NCBI GenBank assembly: GCA_963756365.1
Contig: CAVWNF010000003.1
Coordinates: 310,001 to 374,000 of the forward strand
DNA: 64,000 nucleotides
DNA from: WHTI01 sp963756365
Lineage (GTDB): Bacteria > Actinomycetota > CADDZG01 > WHSQ01
Reading direction: 5' to 3'
Shown: one piece after another, positions 7,928 to 16,902 of the stretch
Position numbering within the stretch: the stretch's first letter is position 1
Layout of the letters: each line of letters begins with the position of its first letter
Notes under the pieces: model-generated
Told to the model about the DNA's origin: nothing
What the model saw: the letters and a program-made list of their open reading frames with translations, nothing else
Databases searched by the model: none
Translations under genes and position numbers: made by a program

Positions 7928-9139
7928 TTACGGGTCGAGGCGCCATTCATTGTCGATGATGATCGGGACCTCGCTGCCGTCCTCGGTGACGCCGTGCACC
8001 GAGACCTCGGGGCCTCCGATCATGGTGTCGGTGTGGACGCCCGACTGGTTGAAGCCCATGGCATCGCGGTCCTCCTTGGACTCGGGGAGGTCGTCGACGG
8101 CGAAGTGGAAGCCCGCCCCCCACGCGATGTGGCAGGTGGCGTTCTCGTCGAACAGCGTGTTGCCGAACACGACGCCGGTCTTGCCGACCTCGGACGTGCC
8201 GTCCACAAGCGCCACCTCACCCAAACGGCAAGCCCCCGGGTCGGTGGCGATCTCGCCCTCGACCGCAGCGCCGTTCGTGTCCGCGGTGACCGAGGTGATC
8301 TTGCCGCCGGCGAAGGTCAACTCGAGGCCCTCGACGATCGTGCCCCGGAGGTAGAGGGGGCGGGTGCAGCGCACCTTCCCTTCCGTCTTCCGGTAGTCGG
8401 GGGTCGTGAAGACCTCTTCGGTCGGCATGTTGGCGACGTGCTCGATGCCCGCAGATGACTTCATCGAGCCGGAGATCCAGCGGCCCGCCTTATGGAGGCC
8501 GACGCGCAGGTCGGTACCCGGTCCCTCGAAATGGAGCCCCGAGAAGGCTTTCCCTTCGAGCGACAGAGCCCTCTCTCGGAGCCTGGCGATGTGGTCCTTC
8601 CACGCTTGGACGGGGTCGTCGTGGTCGAGGCGGATAACGGCTCCGAACAGATCCCAGAGCCGGTCGACATCAGGTTCGCCGAAGATGCGGTCGGCCCACT
8701 CCGGCAGAGGGCCGCCGACGATCGTCCAGTTGGCGTTGCCACCGAGCGAGAGATTGAGGGCTGAGGGCGTGCTCGGCATCCGGTCTCGCCGCAGTTTGTC
8801 GCCGTCGATCCCGGCGTAGATGTCGGGGGTCGCGTCGCCGGTGATCGAGATGACCGCTCCCTTGGCCTCATCGTGATCGTTCAGCGACTTGTCCCACCAC
8901 GCCGGGATGTGATCGAGGCTGTCGTCAGGTGCGAGGTTGAGACGATGGAGTTTCTGGATCGGGTCCCAATAGATGATGTGTGCGTAGTGAGCCCCGGCCT
9001 TGTAGGAGGCCTCGACGACAGCGAGAGCCAGCTCGCGGTGCTCTACTGAGCATCTGACCAGGACGTCCTGTCCCGGCTGGACGTTTGCCCCTACCCGGAC
9101 GGCTAGTTCGGCGTAGCGCTCGATTCGGTCGTTACCCAC
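7928..9139 (-). CDS. M29-family aminopeptidase
   Basis: 403 residues from a GTG start preceded by GAGGAGGC. The family (thermophilic aminopeptidase, AmpS) uses two metal ions to remove N-terminal residues. Recognised parts are NMPTEEVFTTPDY (metal-binding Glu), GEVALVDGTSEVG, NTLFDENATCHIAWG (Glu and His ligands) and FNQSGVHTDTMIGG (His and Asp ligands). No signal peptide is visible, so the enzyme should be cytoplasmic. It is divergent from purN. Confidence 0.9.
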   Translation of the reverse strand: MGNDRIERYAELAVRVGANVQPGQDVLVRCSVEHRELALAVVEASYKAGAHYAHIIYWDPIQKLHRLNLAPDDSLDHIPAWWDKSLNDHDEAKGAVISITGDATPDIYAGIDGDKLRRDRMPSTPSALNLSLGGNANWTIVGGPLPEWADRIFGEPDVDRLWDLFGAVIRLDHDDPVQAWKDHIARLRERALSLEGKAFSGLHFEGPGTDLRVGLHKAGRWISGSMKSSAGIEHVANMPTEEVFTTPDYRKTEGKVRCTRPLYLRGTIVEGLELTFAGGKITSVTADTNGAAVEGEIATDPGACRLGEVALVDGTSEVGKTGVVFGNTLFDENATCHIAWGAGFHFAVDDLPESKEDRDAMGFNQSGVHTDTMIGGPEVSVHGVTEDGSEVPIIIDNEWRLDP

Positions 9140-9227
9140 CGTGCCTCCTCGGATCGGTTCTGTGGTCTTAACCCCTCGCAAGGAACCCTATGTCCATCCG
9201 TGCTCCTCGGCTCAGTCGCCCTCTCGG

Positions 9228-9233
9228 TAGGGT
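9228..9233 (+). promoter_or_regulatory. -10 element of purN
   Basis: TAGGGT lies seven bases before the purN ATG with no ribosome site between, so transcription would start at or next to the start codon. Confidence 0.45.
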
Positions 9234-9240
9234 GTCGGCC

Positions 9241-9813
9241 ATGGCGGCGAAGATCGTTGTTCTCGTGTCTGGTTCTGGGTCCAATCTGGAGGCGCTCATA
9301 TCGGCGTGCCAGGCGGGCGAGGTTCCGGGCGGGGTCACCCTCGTCGTTGCCGACCGCAAGTGCAGAGGTCTCGAGGTGGCCGAGGAACGTGGGATCCCCG
9401 TGAAACTGGTCGAGTTCGCGGCATTCTCGGCACGGGACGAGTGGAACGAAGCCGTCCGGGACGCGGTCTCGGCGGCATCCCCCGATCTCGTCGTTCTTGC
9501 AGGGTTCATGAGGGTCCTGTCCCCGGCCTTCGTCGACACCTTCGAAGGAGCGCTCATCAACATCCATCCATCCCTGCTTCCGTCGTTCCCGGGTGCTCAT
9601 GCAGTCAAGGACGCCCTTGCGTTCGGAGCCAAGGTGACGGGCTCGACGGTGCACATGGTCGATCACGAGGTCGATCACGGCACGATCCTTCTGCAGGAGG
9701 CGGTTGAGATCGAGGATGGCGACACGGAGGAAACCCTCCACGAACGCATCAAAGCGGTCGAGCACCGCATCCTTCCGGCCGCGTGCCGAACGATGATCGA
9801 AAGGGGCAGTTGA
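9241..9813 (+). CDS. purN: Phosphoribosylglycinamide formyltransferase
   Basis: 190 residues. The first residues read KIVVLVSGSGSNLEALI, the phosphate-binding loop for the glycinamide ribotide. The formyl-folate site follows: VLAGFMRVLSP, INIHPSLLPSFPG with the catalytic Asn and His, and VDHEVDHG with the catalytic Asp. It carries out the third step of purine synthesis using 10-formyl-tetrahydrofolate. The ATG at 9241 was chosen over an upstream in-frame ATG because homology begins there. The stop overlaps the purH start (TGATG). Confidence 0.96.
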   Translation: MAAKIVVLVSGSGSNLEALISACQAGEVPGGVTLVVADRKCRGLEVAEERGIPVKLVEFAAFSARDEWNEAVRDAVSAASPDLVVLAGFMRVLSPAFVDTFEGALINIHPSLLPSFPGAHAVKDALAFGAKVTGSTVHMVDHEVDHGTILLQEAVEIEDGDTEETLHERIKAVEHRILPAACRTMIERGS

Positions 9814-11342
9814 TGCCGGAGTTGAAGGTTAGGCGCGCCCTATTGAGCGTGTCCGACAAAGAGGGGATCGTTGAGTTCGGCAGGTCCTTGTCTGAATTGG
9901 GCGTCGACATCATCTCGTCCGGAGGAACCGCGACCGAGCTGGCGCAAGCCGGCGTAGCGGTCACGAAGGTCGCTGATGTGACGGGGGCACCGGAGATCCT
10001 CGGGGGTCGGGTCAAGACCCTCCACCCGAAGATCCATGGCGGCATCCTTGCTGACCGCCGCAAGCCCGATCATCTGGAGCAACTAGTTGCGCAGGGGATC
10101 GAGCAGATCGACCTAGTCGTCTGCAACCTCTATCCGTTCGAGCGCACGGTCGCTCACCCGGCGGTCACCGAGGACGACGCCCTCGAGCAGATAGACATCG
10201 GGGGCCCGGCGATGGTGCGGGCCGCAGCGAAGAACCACCCGTCGGTAGCAGTCGTCGTGAACCCGGCCCGTTACCAGGAGATCGTCGATGAGATCGCCGC
10301 GACGGGTGAGGTGTCCCCTGAGATGCGGCGCGCCCTGGCTCATGAGGCCTTCCGGCACACCGCTTCGTACGACGCTGCTATCGCTGGATACTTCTCCCGC
10401 GATGAGGGTCACCCGCCGTTCCTCATCTTGGCGGGCGAGAAGGTGAGCGACCTCAGGTACGGAGAGAACCCTCACCAAAGCGCTGCCTTCTACCGGTCGG
10501 GGGGCGCTCCGCGCGGGCTCGCCGCGGCCGAGCAACTCCATGGCAAGGAGCTCTCGTATAACAACCTTCTCGACACGGACGCGGCGTGGCGCCTCGTCCT
10601 CGAATTGGATGGCCCCGCGACCGCGATCATCAAACACTCGAACCCATGCGGGGTCGCACAAGGGCCCACCCTCGCGGAGTCGTACGGGCGCGCGCTCGAC
10701 TGCGATAGGACCTCCGCGTTCGGGGGCATCGTCGCGCTTAGCGACGGCTGCGATGCCGAGACGGCCCGGCAGATAGCCGAGGTCTTCACAGAGGTGGTCA
10801 TCGCTCCGGCATTCACCGACGACGCTCTCGAGATCCTCACGCAGAAGAAGAACGTGAGGCTCCTCCGGGCGAAGCCCAGCTACCCGTCCGAGCCCGAGGT
10901 GCGGAGGGTGGCCGGGGGATTCCTGATCCAAGACCAGGATGGTTCGGACCCCTTGGACGAGCTGCAGGTGGTCACCGAAGCGCAACCGTCCGACGAGCAG
11001 TTGGCCGACCTGCGGTTCGCCTGGACCGTCTGCAAGCACGTCAAGTCGAACGCGATCGTTCTCGCGAAGGATCTCACCGCGGTTGGGGTGGGGGCGGGGC
11101 AGATGAGCCGGGTCGAATCGACCCACCTGGCCGCCCTAAGAGCGGGAGACCGAGCCCCCGGAACCGTGTGTGCATCGGATGCCTTCTTCCCGTTCAGGGA
11201 CGGACTCGATGCCGCGGTAGACGCGGGGGCGGTGGCGGTCATCCAGCCGGGCGGGTCGGTGCGAGATGACGAGGTGATCGCGGCGGCGAACGAGCACGGG
11301 ATCCCGATGTTGTTCACCGGTCGCAGGCATTTCCGTCACTGA
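9813..11342 (+). CDS. purH: Bifunctional AICAR formyltransferase/IMP cyclohydrolase
   Basis: 509 residues, normal length. The N-terminal MGS-like IMP cyclohydrolase domain starts RRALLSVSDKEGIVEFGR with SSGGTATEL and GRVKTLHPKIHGG. The AICAR formyltransferase part contains YGENPHQSAAFY, the KHSNPCGVA motif with the catalytic Lys-His, and DAFFPFRDGLD near the end. It performs the last two steps to IMP. The ATG shares its A with the purN stop, with GAAAGGGG upstream. The 3' end overlaps the convergent cobA gene by seven bases. Confidence 0.97.
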   Translation: MPELKVRRALLSVSDKEGIVEFGRSLSELGVDIISSGGTATELAQAGVAVTKVADVTGAPEILGGRVKTLHPKIHGGILADRRKPDHLEQLVAQGIEQIDLVVCNLYPFERTVAHPAVTEDDALEQIDIGGPAMVRAAAKNHPSVAVVVNPARYQEIVDEIAATGEVSPEMRRALAHEAFRHTASYDAAIAGYFSRDEGHPPFLILAGEKVSDLRYGENPHQSAAFYRSGGAPRGLAAAEQLHGKELSYNNLLDTDAAWRLVLELDGPATAIIKHSNPCGVAQGPTLAESYGRALDCDRTSAFGGIVALSDGCDAETARQIAEVFTEVVIAPAFTDDALEILTQKKNVRLLRAKPSYPSEPEVRRVAGGFLIQDQDGSDPLDELQVVTEAQPSDEQLADLRFAWTVCKHVKSNAIVLAKDLTAVGVGAGQMSRVESTHLAALRAGDRAPGTVCASDAFFPFRDGLDAAVDAGAVAVIQPGGSVRDDEVIAAANEHGIPMLFTGRRHFRH

Positions 11343-12145
11343 ACACCAAGACGGAAAGCGAGTCGCCGCCGTTCTAGACGATCGCTCGCCTGTTCCTCGG
11401 ACACCTCCGAGAACCAGGCAAGTGATCCCGAGAGCGAAACGACGTCACCGATAACTACAGTGGCCGGCGCACTGAGTCCCGCGGCGCGGATCTTCGTTGC
11501 GATATCCGCGAGGGTCCCGATGACCGTTCTCTGATCGTCGTGGGTCGCCCATGCGATCGCCGCTGCCGGGGTCTCGGCAGCGCGCCCGCCGAGCATCAGT
11601 GCGCGAGCGATCGCCGCGAGATGTTTCGTGCCCATGAAGATCACCAGAGTGTCTACCGACGTAGCGAGCCCGGTCCAGTCGGGTTGCTCCCGACCAGGTC
11701 GCTCATGTCCGGTGACGAAGGCCACGGACGACGAGAACCGGCGATCGGTTACCGGGATGCCCGCGTAGGCCGGAGCCGCCACCCCCGAGGAGATCCCCGG
11801 CACGATCTCGAACGAGATCCCGTGCGCGGCGAGGGCTGTTGCTTCCTCACCCCCGCGGCCGAACACGAAGGGGTCGCCGCCCTTCAGGCGGACCACCCGC
11901 TCGCCCCCCATCGCATGGGCAACAAGTGCACGGTTGATCTCGTCTTGTGACATCGCCGCCTGCCCCCGTTGCTTCCCGGCATAGATGAGGGTCGCTCCGG
12001 GAGCGGCGTGACCCAAGATCTCGGGATGAACCAGCCGGTCGTAGACGATGACGTCTGCGGCCGCGATGCGATCCCGCCCGCGGAGGGTGAGCAGGCCGGG
12101 ATCCCCCGGACCGGCTCCTACGAGAGAAACCATCGCTGATCGCAT
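11336..12145 (-). CDS. cobA: Uroporphyrinogen-III C-methyltransferase
   Basis: 269 residues of the tetrapyrrole methylase fold. VGAGPGDPGLLTLRG is the N-terminal SAM loop, VRLKGGDPFVFGRGGEE the substrate/SAM motif, and GISSGVAAPAYAGIPVTDR follows. It adds two methyl groups to uroporphyrinogen III to give precorrin-2, which the SirC-type enzyme at 14797 can turn towards siroheme. The gene is divergent from sulfite reductase, the siroheme user. The first ATG (12145) is preceded by TAAAGT at six bases, while a second ATG at 12133 is also possible. Confidence 0.93.
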   Translation of the reverse strand: MRSAMVSLVGAGPGDPGLLTLRGRDRIAAADVIVYDRLVHPEILGHAAPGATLIYAGKQRGQAAMSQDEINRALVAHAMGGERVVRLKGGDPFVFGRGGEEATALAAHGISFEIVPGISSGVAAPAYAGIPVTDRRFSSSVAFVTGHERPGREQPDWTGLATSVDTLVIFMGTKHLAAIARALMLGGRAAETPAAAIAWATHDDQRTVIGTLADIATKIRAAGLSAPATVVIGDVVSLSGSLAWFSEVSEEQASDRLERRRLAFRLGVQ

Positions 12146-12154
12146 GTGGTGACT

Positions 12155-12177
12155 TTACACTATTATTCCAGTGGTAA
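12155..12177. promoter_or_regulatory. Imperfect palindrome in the cobA/sulfite reductase divergent promoter
   Basis: TTACACT (12155-12161) and AGTGGTAA (12170-12177) are near-inverted half-sites in the 68-base gap between the divergent genes. The AT-rich centre TATTATTCC also offers -10 elements on both strands. Such a site could serve a sulfur- or cysteine-responsive repressor acting on both genes; the regulator is not identified. Confidence 0.35.
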
Positions 12178-12213
12178 GGTGCTCACCTTCCAGACGCACG
12201 AAAGGGATCACCG

Positions 12214-13920
12214 ATGTCGAGGAGCGAGGGGCAGTGGGCGCTCGGTTACACCGAGCCACTCAACGCGGCCGAAGCCGTCAAGCGAGAGGACGACGGGCTC
12301 AACGTCCGGGCCCGGATCGAAGGCATCTATGCGAAGAAGGGGTTCGGGTCGATCTGGCCTTCCGATCTGAAGCAGCGTTTCAAGTGGACGGGCATCTACA
12401 CCCAACGGCCCGAGGTCGACGGCTACTTCATGATGCGGATACGCGTTCCCGGTGGAGCACTCAGTGCCGAGCAGACGCGGGTGATAGCGGACATCTCGAA
12501 GCGGTTCGGTCGTGACGTAGCGGACGTCACCGACCGCCAGAACATCCAACTTCACTGGATACGGATCGAAGACGTTCCCGCTATCTGGGCTGCTTTAGAA
12601 GATGTGGGACTCTCGACGATGGAGGCATGCGGAGACGTTCCTCGGAACATCCTCGGCTGTCCCGCTCGCCGGGGTTGATGGGTCCGAGATCGTCGATGCG
12701 TCGGAGGTACTCACCGCGGTCTGCAGAGAGATTGCTCGTAGATCCCGAGTTCTCGAACCTTCCTCGCAAGTTCAAGATCTCGATCTCGGGCTGCGCCCAT
12801 CAATGTGGTCAGCACGAGATCAACGACGTCGGTCTCACGGGGGTACGGGGCCCCGGGGGCGAGCCAGGGTTCGATCTGTGGGTCGGCGGCGGGCTGTCGA
12901 CGAACCCCATGTTCGCCCAGCGGCTCGGTACGTTCATCGCACCGGATCAGGTTGTCGATGTCGTCGTAGGCGTGACCCGGATCTTCCGCGACTGGGGCTA
13001 CCGGCGAGCGCGTAACAGAGCGCGTCTCAAGTTCCTGATGCGTGATTGGGGGCCGGAGAGGTTCCGCGAACAGCTCGAGAAGGAGATCGGATACGCGCTC
13101 TCCGATCTCGAGGAACCGAAGTCGTCGGTGATCACCGGCCGCGAGCACATCGGACCGTGGCCCCAGAAAGATGGCCGCTACTACGTGGGGTTCGCTCCGA
13201 AGGCGGGTCGCATCTCGGGACATCAGCTGGCGGCGGTCGCAAGGCTCTCGGAGCGTTTCGGGACCGGCCGTGTCCGCACTACTACCCAGCAGAAGGTCGT
13301 GATCCTCGACGTGGACGCGACGCAGATCGATGCCCTGATCGAGGAACTGGACGCGATCGATCTACCGGCGCGCGCCAGTGCGTGGCGGCGCGGGACGATG
13401 GCGTGCACGGGCATCGAGTTCTGCAAGTTGGCGATCGTCGAGACCAAAGGGCGCGGCTGCGGAGCTGTATCGATACCTCGAGGAGCGCATGCCGGGGTTC
13501 GATGAGGACGTTCGGATCAACGTGAATGGGTGCCCAAACTCCTGCGCTCGCTACCAAACGGCTGACATCGGGTTGATGGGATGCCAGATCTCCGAAACGA
13601 TCCATGAGGTGGATAGGGATGGGAACCAGATCCCGACCAAGAGGAAGGTTGAGGCGTTCCTCGTCCATCTGGGTGGTCATCTCGGCGACGACAAGGCCTT
13701 CGGCCGCAAGGCGAAGGGGGTCAAGGTCCTGGGATCCGAGGTCGGGCCGTACGTGGAAACGCTGATCCGCCGGTATCAGAGGCAGAAGGCAGAGGACCAC
13801 GACTTCGGATCTTTCATCGCGTCCCTGAGCGACAAGGAACTGGCCGAGTTCGCAGCGAAGCCGACCTTCGCGCAGGCACCGCCTGCATCGAGCGCGATCG
13901 CGGAGCCGCGCGCCTCGTGA
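12214..13920 (+). CDS. Ferredoxin-dependent sulfite (or nitrite) reductase, three frame breaks
   Basis: About 567 residues when single extra bases near 12661 (CCC for CC), 12733 (A) and 13447-13450 (AAA for AA) are removed. Two nitrite/sulfite reductase half-domains are visible (FMMRIRVPGG and YYVGFAPKAGRISG). The siroheme/4Fe-4S site is MACTGIEFCKLAIVETK plus NGCPNSCARYQ, giving the four cysteines. It reduces sulfite to sulfide with six electrons. I prefer sulfite over nitrite because APS reductase overlaps the end of the gene and siroheme genes flank it. GAAAGGGA lies six bases before the ATG. Confidence 0.88.
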
Positions 13921-14657
13921 GAGAACGGATCGCATCACCAGACATCGCGTACTCGGATCTGGAGGGTGCCCACCCGAGGGAGATCCTCTCGTGGGCGGCC
14001 GGCTCCATAGATCGGTTGGCGATAGCCACATCGTTCCAGGCATCGGGCATGGTGATCCTTCACATGGTTCGGGACATCAAGCCGGACATCCCGGTTCTGT
14101 TCCTCGATACCGGGTTCCACTTCCCTGAGACGCTCGAGTTCCGGGACCGGATCACGTCCGAGTGGGATCTGAAGCTTGTGGATCTGAGGGGCGAACACGG
14201 TTCAGCCGAGGGCCAGGCCGAGATGTACGGCCCCCGACTGTTCGAAGCCGATCCAGATCGCTGCTGCCACATCAACAAGGTCGTCCCACTCCAGGATGCG
14301 CTCGAGGAGTACGACGGATGGATCTCTGGATTGCGACGAGATCAGTCGCCGCTCCGCAGCGCTACCCCCATCGTGGAGGCGCAGATGCTGCCCTCGGGTG
14401 ACGAGATCCTCAAGGTTCACCCACTGGCGCGGTGGAGTTCCACCGACGTGCTTGAGTACGCGGCCGCCAACGAGGTCCCCGTCCACCCGCTGTTCGGAGC
14501 GGGCTACACCTCCATCGGTTGCAGCCCGTGTACACGGGCGGTAACGGAAGGGGAGCACGAGCGGGCCGGTCGGTGGGACGGCACCGGCAAGCTCGAATGT
14601 GGCATCCACACCTTCGGCAAGCCTGGGGGGCCGGTCGAAACCGAGGCGGAACAATGA
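13917..14657 (+). CDS. cysH: Adenylyl-sulfate (APS) reductase, 4Fe-4S type
   Basis: 246 residues of the PAPS-reductase fold. The cysteine pattern DPDRCCHINK then GCSPCTRAV is the CC...CxxC set that binds a 4Fe-4S cluster in assimilatory APS reductases and is missing from PAPS-only enzymes. KLECGIHTF near the C-terminus carries the catalytic cysteine. It converts adenylyl sulfate to sulfite using thioredoxin. The GTG start overlaps the sulfite reductase stop by four bases and the end overlaps the zinc-ribbon gene, so the product can be passed on within one operon. No ATP sulfurylase gene is in the window. Confidence 0.9.
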   Translation: MRERIASPDIAYSDLEGAHPREILSWAAGSIDRLAIATSFQASGMVILHMVRDIKPDIPVLFLDTGFHFPETLEFRDRITSEWDLKLVDLRGEHGSAEGQAEMYGPRLFEADPDRCCHINKVVPLQDALEEYDGWISGLRRDQSPLRSATPIVEAQMLPSGDEILKVHPLARWSSTDVLEYAAANEVPVHPLFGAGYTSIGCSPCTRAVTEGEHERAGRWDGTGKLECGIHTFGKPGGPVETEAEQ

Positions 14658-14797
14658 GCCTGCGAGCCGCTCCACTCAACTGCCCCTACTGCGGTGAAAC
14701 CTCTCTGGAACCGATCGGTGAAGGACGTGCGTACTACTGCTCGTCGTGCGATCGCCGCTTCGAACTCCGGTTCCTTGGAACGGGCGAGGACGAGTGA
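14654..14797 (+). CDS. Small zinc-ribbon protein
   Basis: 47 residues: LNCPYCGETSLEPIGEG followed by YYCSSCDRRFELRF. Two CxxC knuckles 19 residues apart predict one zinc ribbon and little else. The gene overlaps cysH by four bases (ATGA) and shares a base with the next start (TGATG), so it is embedded in the sulfur operon. I do not know its function; a role in cluster or metal handling for the reductases is only a guess from context. Confidence 0.75.
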   Translation: MSLRAAPLNCPYCGETSLEPIGEGRAYYCSSCDRRFELRFLGTGEDE

Positions 14798-15435
14798 TGG
14801 ACAACCGTCTCTATATGGCGTGTCTCGACTTACGTGACGCGCGAGCACTGGTGGTCGGAAGTGATGCGATCGCGCTCGAGAAGGCTCAGGGACTTCTCGC
14901 GAGCGGCGCTTCGGTGGTGGTGGTCTCCCCCGAGGAGCCGCACGAGGGACTGCTTGAACTTGGGGTCGAGGTCCGCCCCTACATGCGGTCCGATCTCGAT
15001 GGGATGTTGCTGGTCGTGGTTGCGACCGAGGACATGGAGTTGGCTCGAGCGATCCACGCCGATGCGGTGGAGCGGCCGATGCTCGTCAATGTTGCCGACG
15101 TCCCTGAGCTTTGCAATTTCATCCTGCCGTCGATCCATCGGGAGGGCACGATCGCGATAGCGGTCTCTACCGGGGGTGCGAGCCCGGCCCTCGGGCAACG
15201 CATCCGTGACGAGATAGCGAGCACATTCGGGCCGCCCTTCGCGACGCTGGCGGAGGAACTCAGGAGGTTGAGACCGTGGGCTAAGGAACACCTGCCGACC
15301 TACGCCCAGCGACGTGATCTGTTCCGATCGGTGGCCCGAGGGGTCCCTGATCCGATCGAACTGATCTCGGCTGGAGACATGGACGGCTTCGAGGCTCTGG
15401 TCGAGGAGCGGAAGGCCCAGGCGTTCGGGGACTGA
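14797..15435 (+). CDS. Precorrin-2 dehydrogenase / siroheme synthase N-terminal type
   Basis: 212 residues with the NAD-binding fold of CysG-N/SirC/Met8. MDNRLYMACLDLRDARALVVG starts the Rossmann fold, VVVATEDMELARAIHADA, LVNVADVPELCNFILPS and IAIAVSTGGASPALGQRIR follow, which are family signatures including the substrate-channel Asn/Asp region. It oxidises precorrin-2 to sirohydrochlorin and may also insert iron. A separate chelatase is not seen nearby. The start overlaps the zinc-ribbon stop, and the stop abuts the end of the convergent MFS gene. Confidence 0.9.
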   Translation: MDNRLYMACLDLRDARALVVGSDAIALEKAQGLLASGASVVVVSPEEPHEGLLELGVEVRPYMRSDLDGMLLVVVATEDMELARAIHADAVERPMLVNVADVPELCNFILPSIHREGTIAIAVSTGGASPALGQRIRDEIASTFGPPFATLAEELRRLRPWAKEHLPTYAQRRDLFRSVARGVPDPIELISAGDMDGFEALVEERKAQAFGD

Positions 15436-16833
15436 CTACCCTTCGAACGTCCACGGTGGCGTCGGGGGAGGTGGTGTTTGAGCGAGTCGATCTCCGCGTG
15501 GCCTCAAGTCCACTTCCGGCTCGGGTTCTACGACCGGCGCGCTCTCGGGGTCGAGGACTCCCGGGATGAACAGGAACGAGATCAGAGCGATCGCCCCAAG
15601 CAGGCCGGCGACCACGAGGGTCGTGTCCTCACCGATGGCGGACGACAGCGGACCGGTGATCGCTAACGAGATCGGTATGAGGCTGGTGGACACCAGCCAG
15701 TCGAGGCTCGATACGCGCCCCAGGATCTGGCCCGGCACGAATCGGTGCATCGTCGTGTTCCACACGATGATGCCTGTGGTGAACATCGCCTGGAGGAAGA
15801 AGCTCGCAGCTGCAGCCTGCCAGAGGTTCTGCGCCAAACCGAAGCCCACGAGCATCAAGGTTCCGGTCGCCATCACGACGTACATGAGCGTGAGGCTCCG
15901 CCGGGGAAGGTCGCGCTGTCCGATGAATAGCGACGCTCCAAGTGCCCCGATCCCGCCCACCGCCAGAACCAGACCGAAGTCGGCATCGCTGCCACCGAGC
16001 TTGTGGGTGATGAGATGTGGAACCAGCGCCTGCCATGGCCCGTAGAAAACGAGAAGACCCACTGCGGAGGCAAGCAATGCTCCCCATAGCCAGCGATGTT
16101 CGGCAACGAATCTGAACCCCTCCCGTGCATCCGAAAGATGCAGGACCTCGCCCTCACCGAGTGGCTTCCTCGGTTGCATCATCAGTAGGAAGACGTTGGC
16201 GATCCCGAAGGTGACCGCATCGATCAGGAAGGCCTCTCCGATGCCGAAGAGCGCCACGATCACACCCCCGAGAGCGGGCCCGAGGACCCTCAAGGACAAC
16301 GGCCGCGAGAGGTTGTCGAGCGCGTTCGCCTCGACCAGAAGTTCCTGCGGAACGACGTCAGGAACGATCGCTCCGAATGCAGGCCCGAAGAGTGCCTCGG
16401 CTCCGCCGTAGACGATGACGGCGATCGCGATGTGCCACAGAGAGAGGTCTCCGCTCATAGAGAGCAGGCCGATGACTGCGATCGCTAAACCCTGAAGCAG
16501 GTTCGACAGGACCATCATGTGACGTCGATCGAAGCGGTCCGACATCACCCCGCCGGGGATCAAGAAGAGCACCAGTGGGATCGTCCAGGCCAACAGGATC
16601 AGGGTATAGACGGAAGCCGAATCCGAAAGCTTGAACACCTGCAAGGGAAGCGCAACGAAGAAGATCCCATCGCCCAATAATGAGACGGTGAGGCCCGTCC
16701 ACAGTAATGAGAAGTCTTTTATCTTCAGGGGTCTGAGTATCTTGGGCCCCGCACGCGACCCCTCAGGCCCTCCAGTGTCTGTCCCCAAACGTCCCCCAAC
16801 GCATCCCGCGGATCCGTTCGCAATCAGTATCAC
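15436..16833 (-). CDS. MFS transporter, possible drug or metabolite exporter
   Basis: About 465 residues and 11-12 hydrophobic segments. DFSLLWTGLTVSLLGDGIFF is the first helix region of the enterobactin-exporter/MFS_3-like group, and the loop 2-3 motif reads GGVMSDRFDRRHMM. The C-terminal tail after the last helix is acidic and proline-rich. The start is uncertain: GTG at 16833 is the first plausible one close to folD; homology only begins about 35 residues later. It converges on the siroheme gene and diverges from folD. Substrate unknown. Confidence 0.8.
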   Translation of the reverse strand: MILIANGSAGCVGGRLGTDTGGPEGSRAGPKILRPLKIKDFSLLWTGLTVSLLGDGIFFVALPLQVFKLSDSASVYTLILLAWTIPLVLFLIPGGVMSDRFDRRHMMVLSNLLQGLAIAVIGLLSMSGDLSLWHIAIAVIVYGGAEALFGPAFGAIVPDVVPQELLVEANALDNLSRPLSLRVLGPALGGVIVALFGIGEAFLIDAVTFGIANVFLLMMQPRKPLGEGEVLHLSDAREGFRFVAEHRWLWGALLASAVGLLVFYGPWQALVPHLITHKLGGSDADFGLVLAVGGIGALGASLFIGQRDLPRRSLTLMYVVMATGTLMLVGFGLAQNLWQAAAASFFLQAMFTTGIIVWNTTMHRFVPGQILGRVSSLDWLVSTSLIPISLAITGPLSSAIGEDTTLVVAGLLGAIALISFLFIPGVLDPESAPVVEPEPEVDLRPRGDRLAQTPPPPTPPWTFEG

Positions 16834-16902
16834 AGCATGAGGTATGACCCTCGGACGCAAGTAGGATCGTGCCCCGTTGCAGTCGATCGAACGGGGGCCC
16901 AG

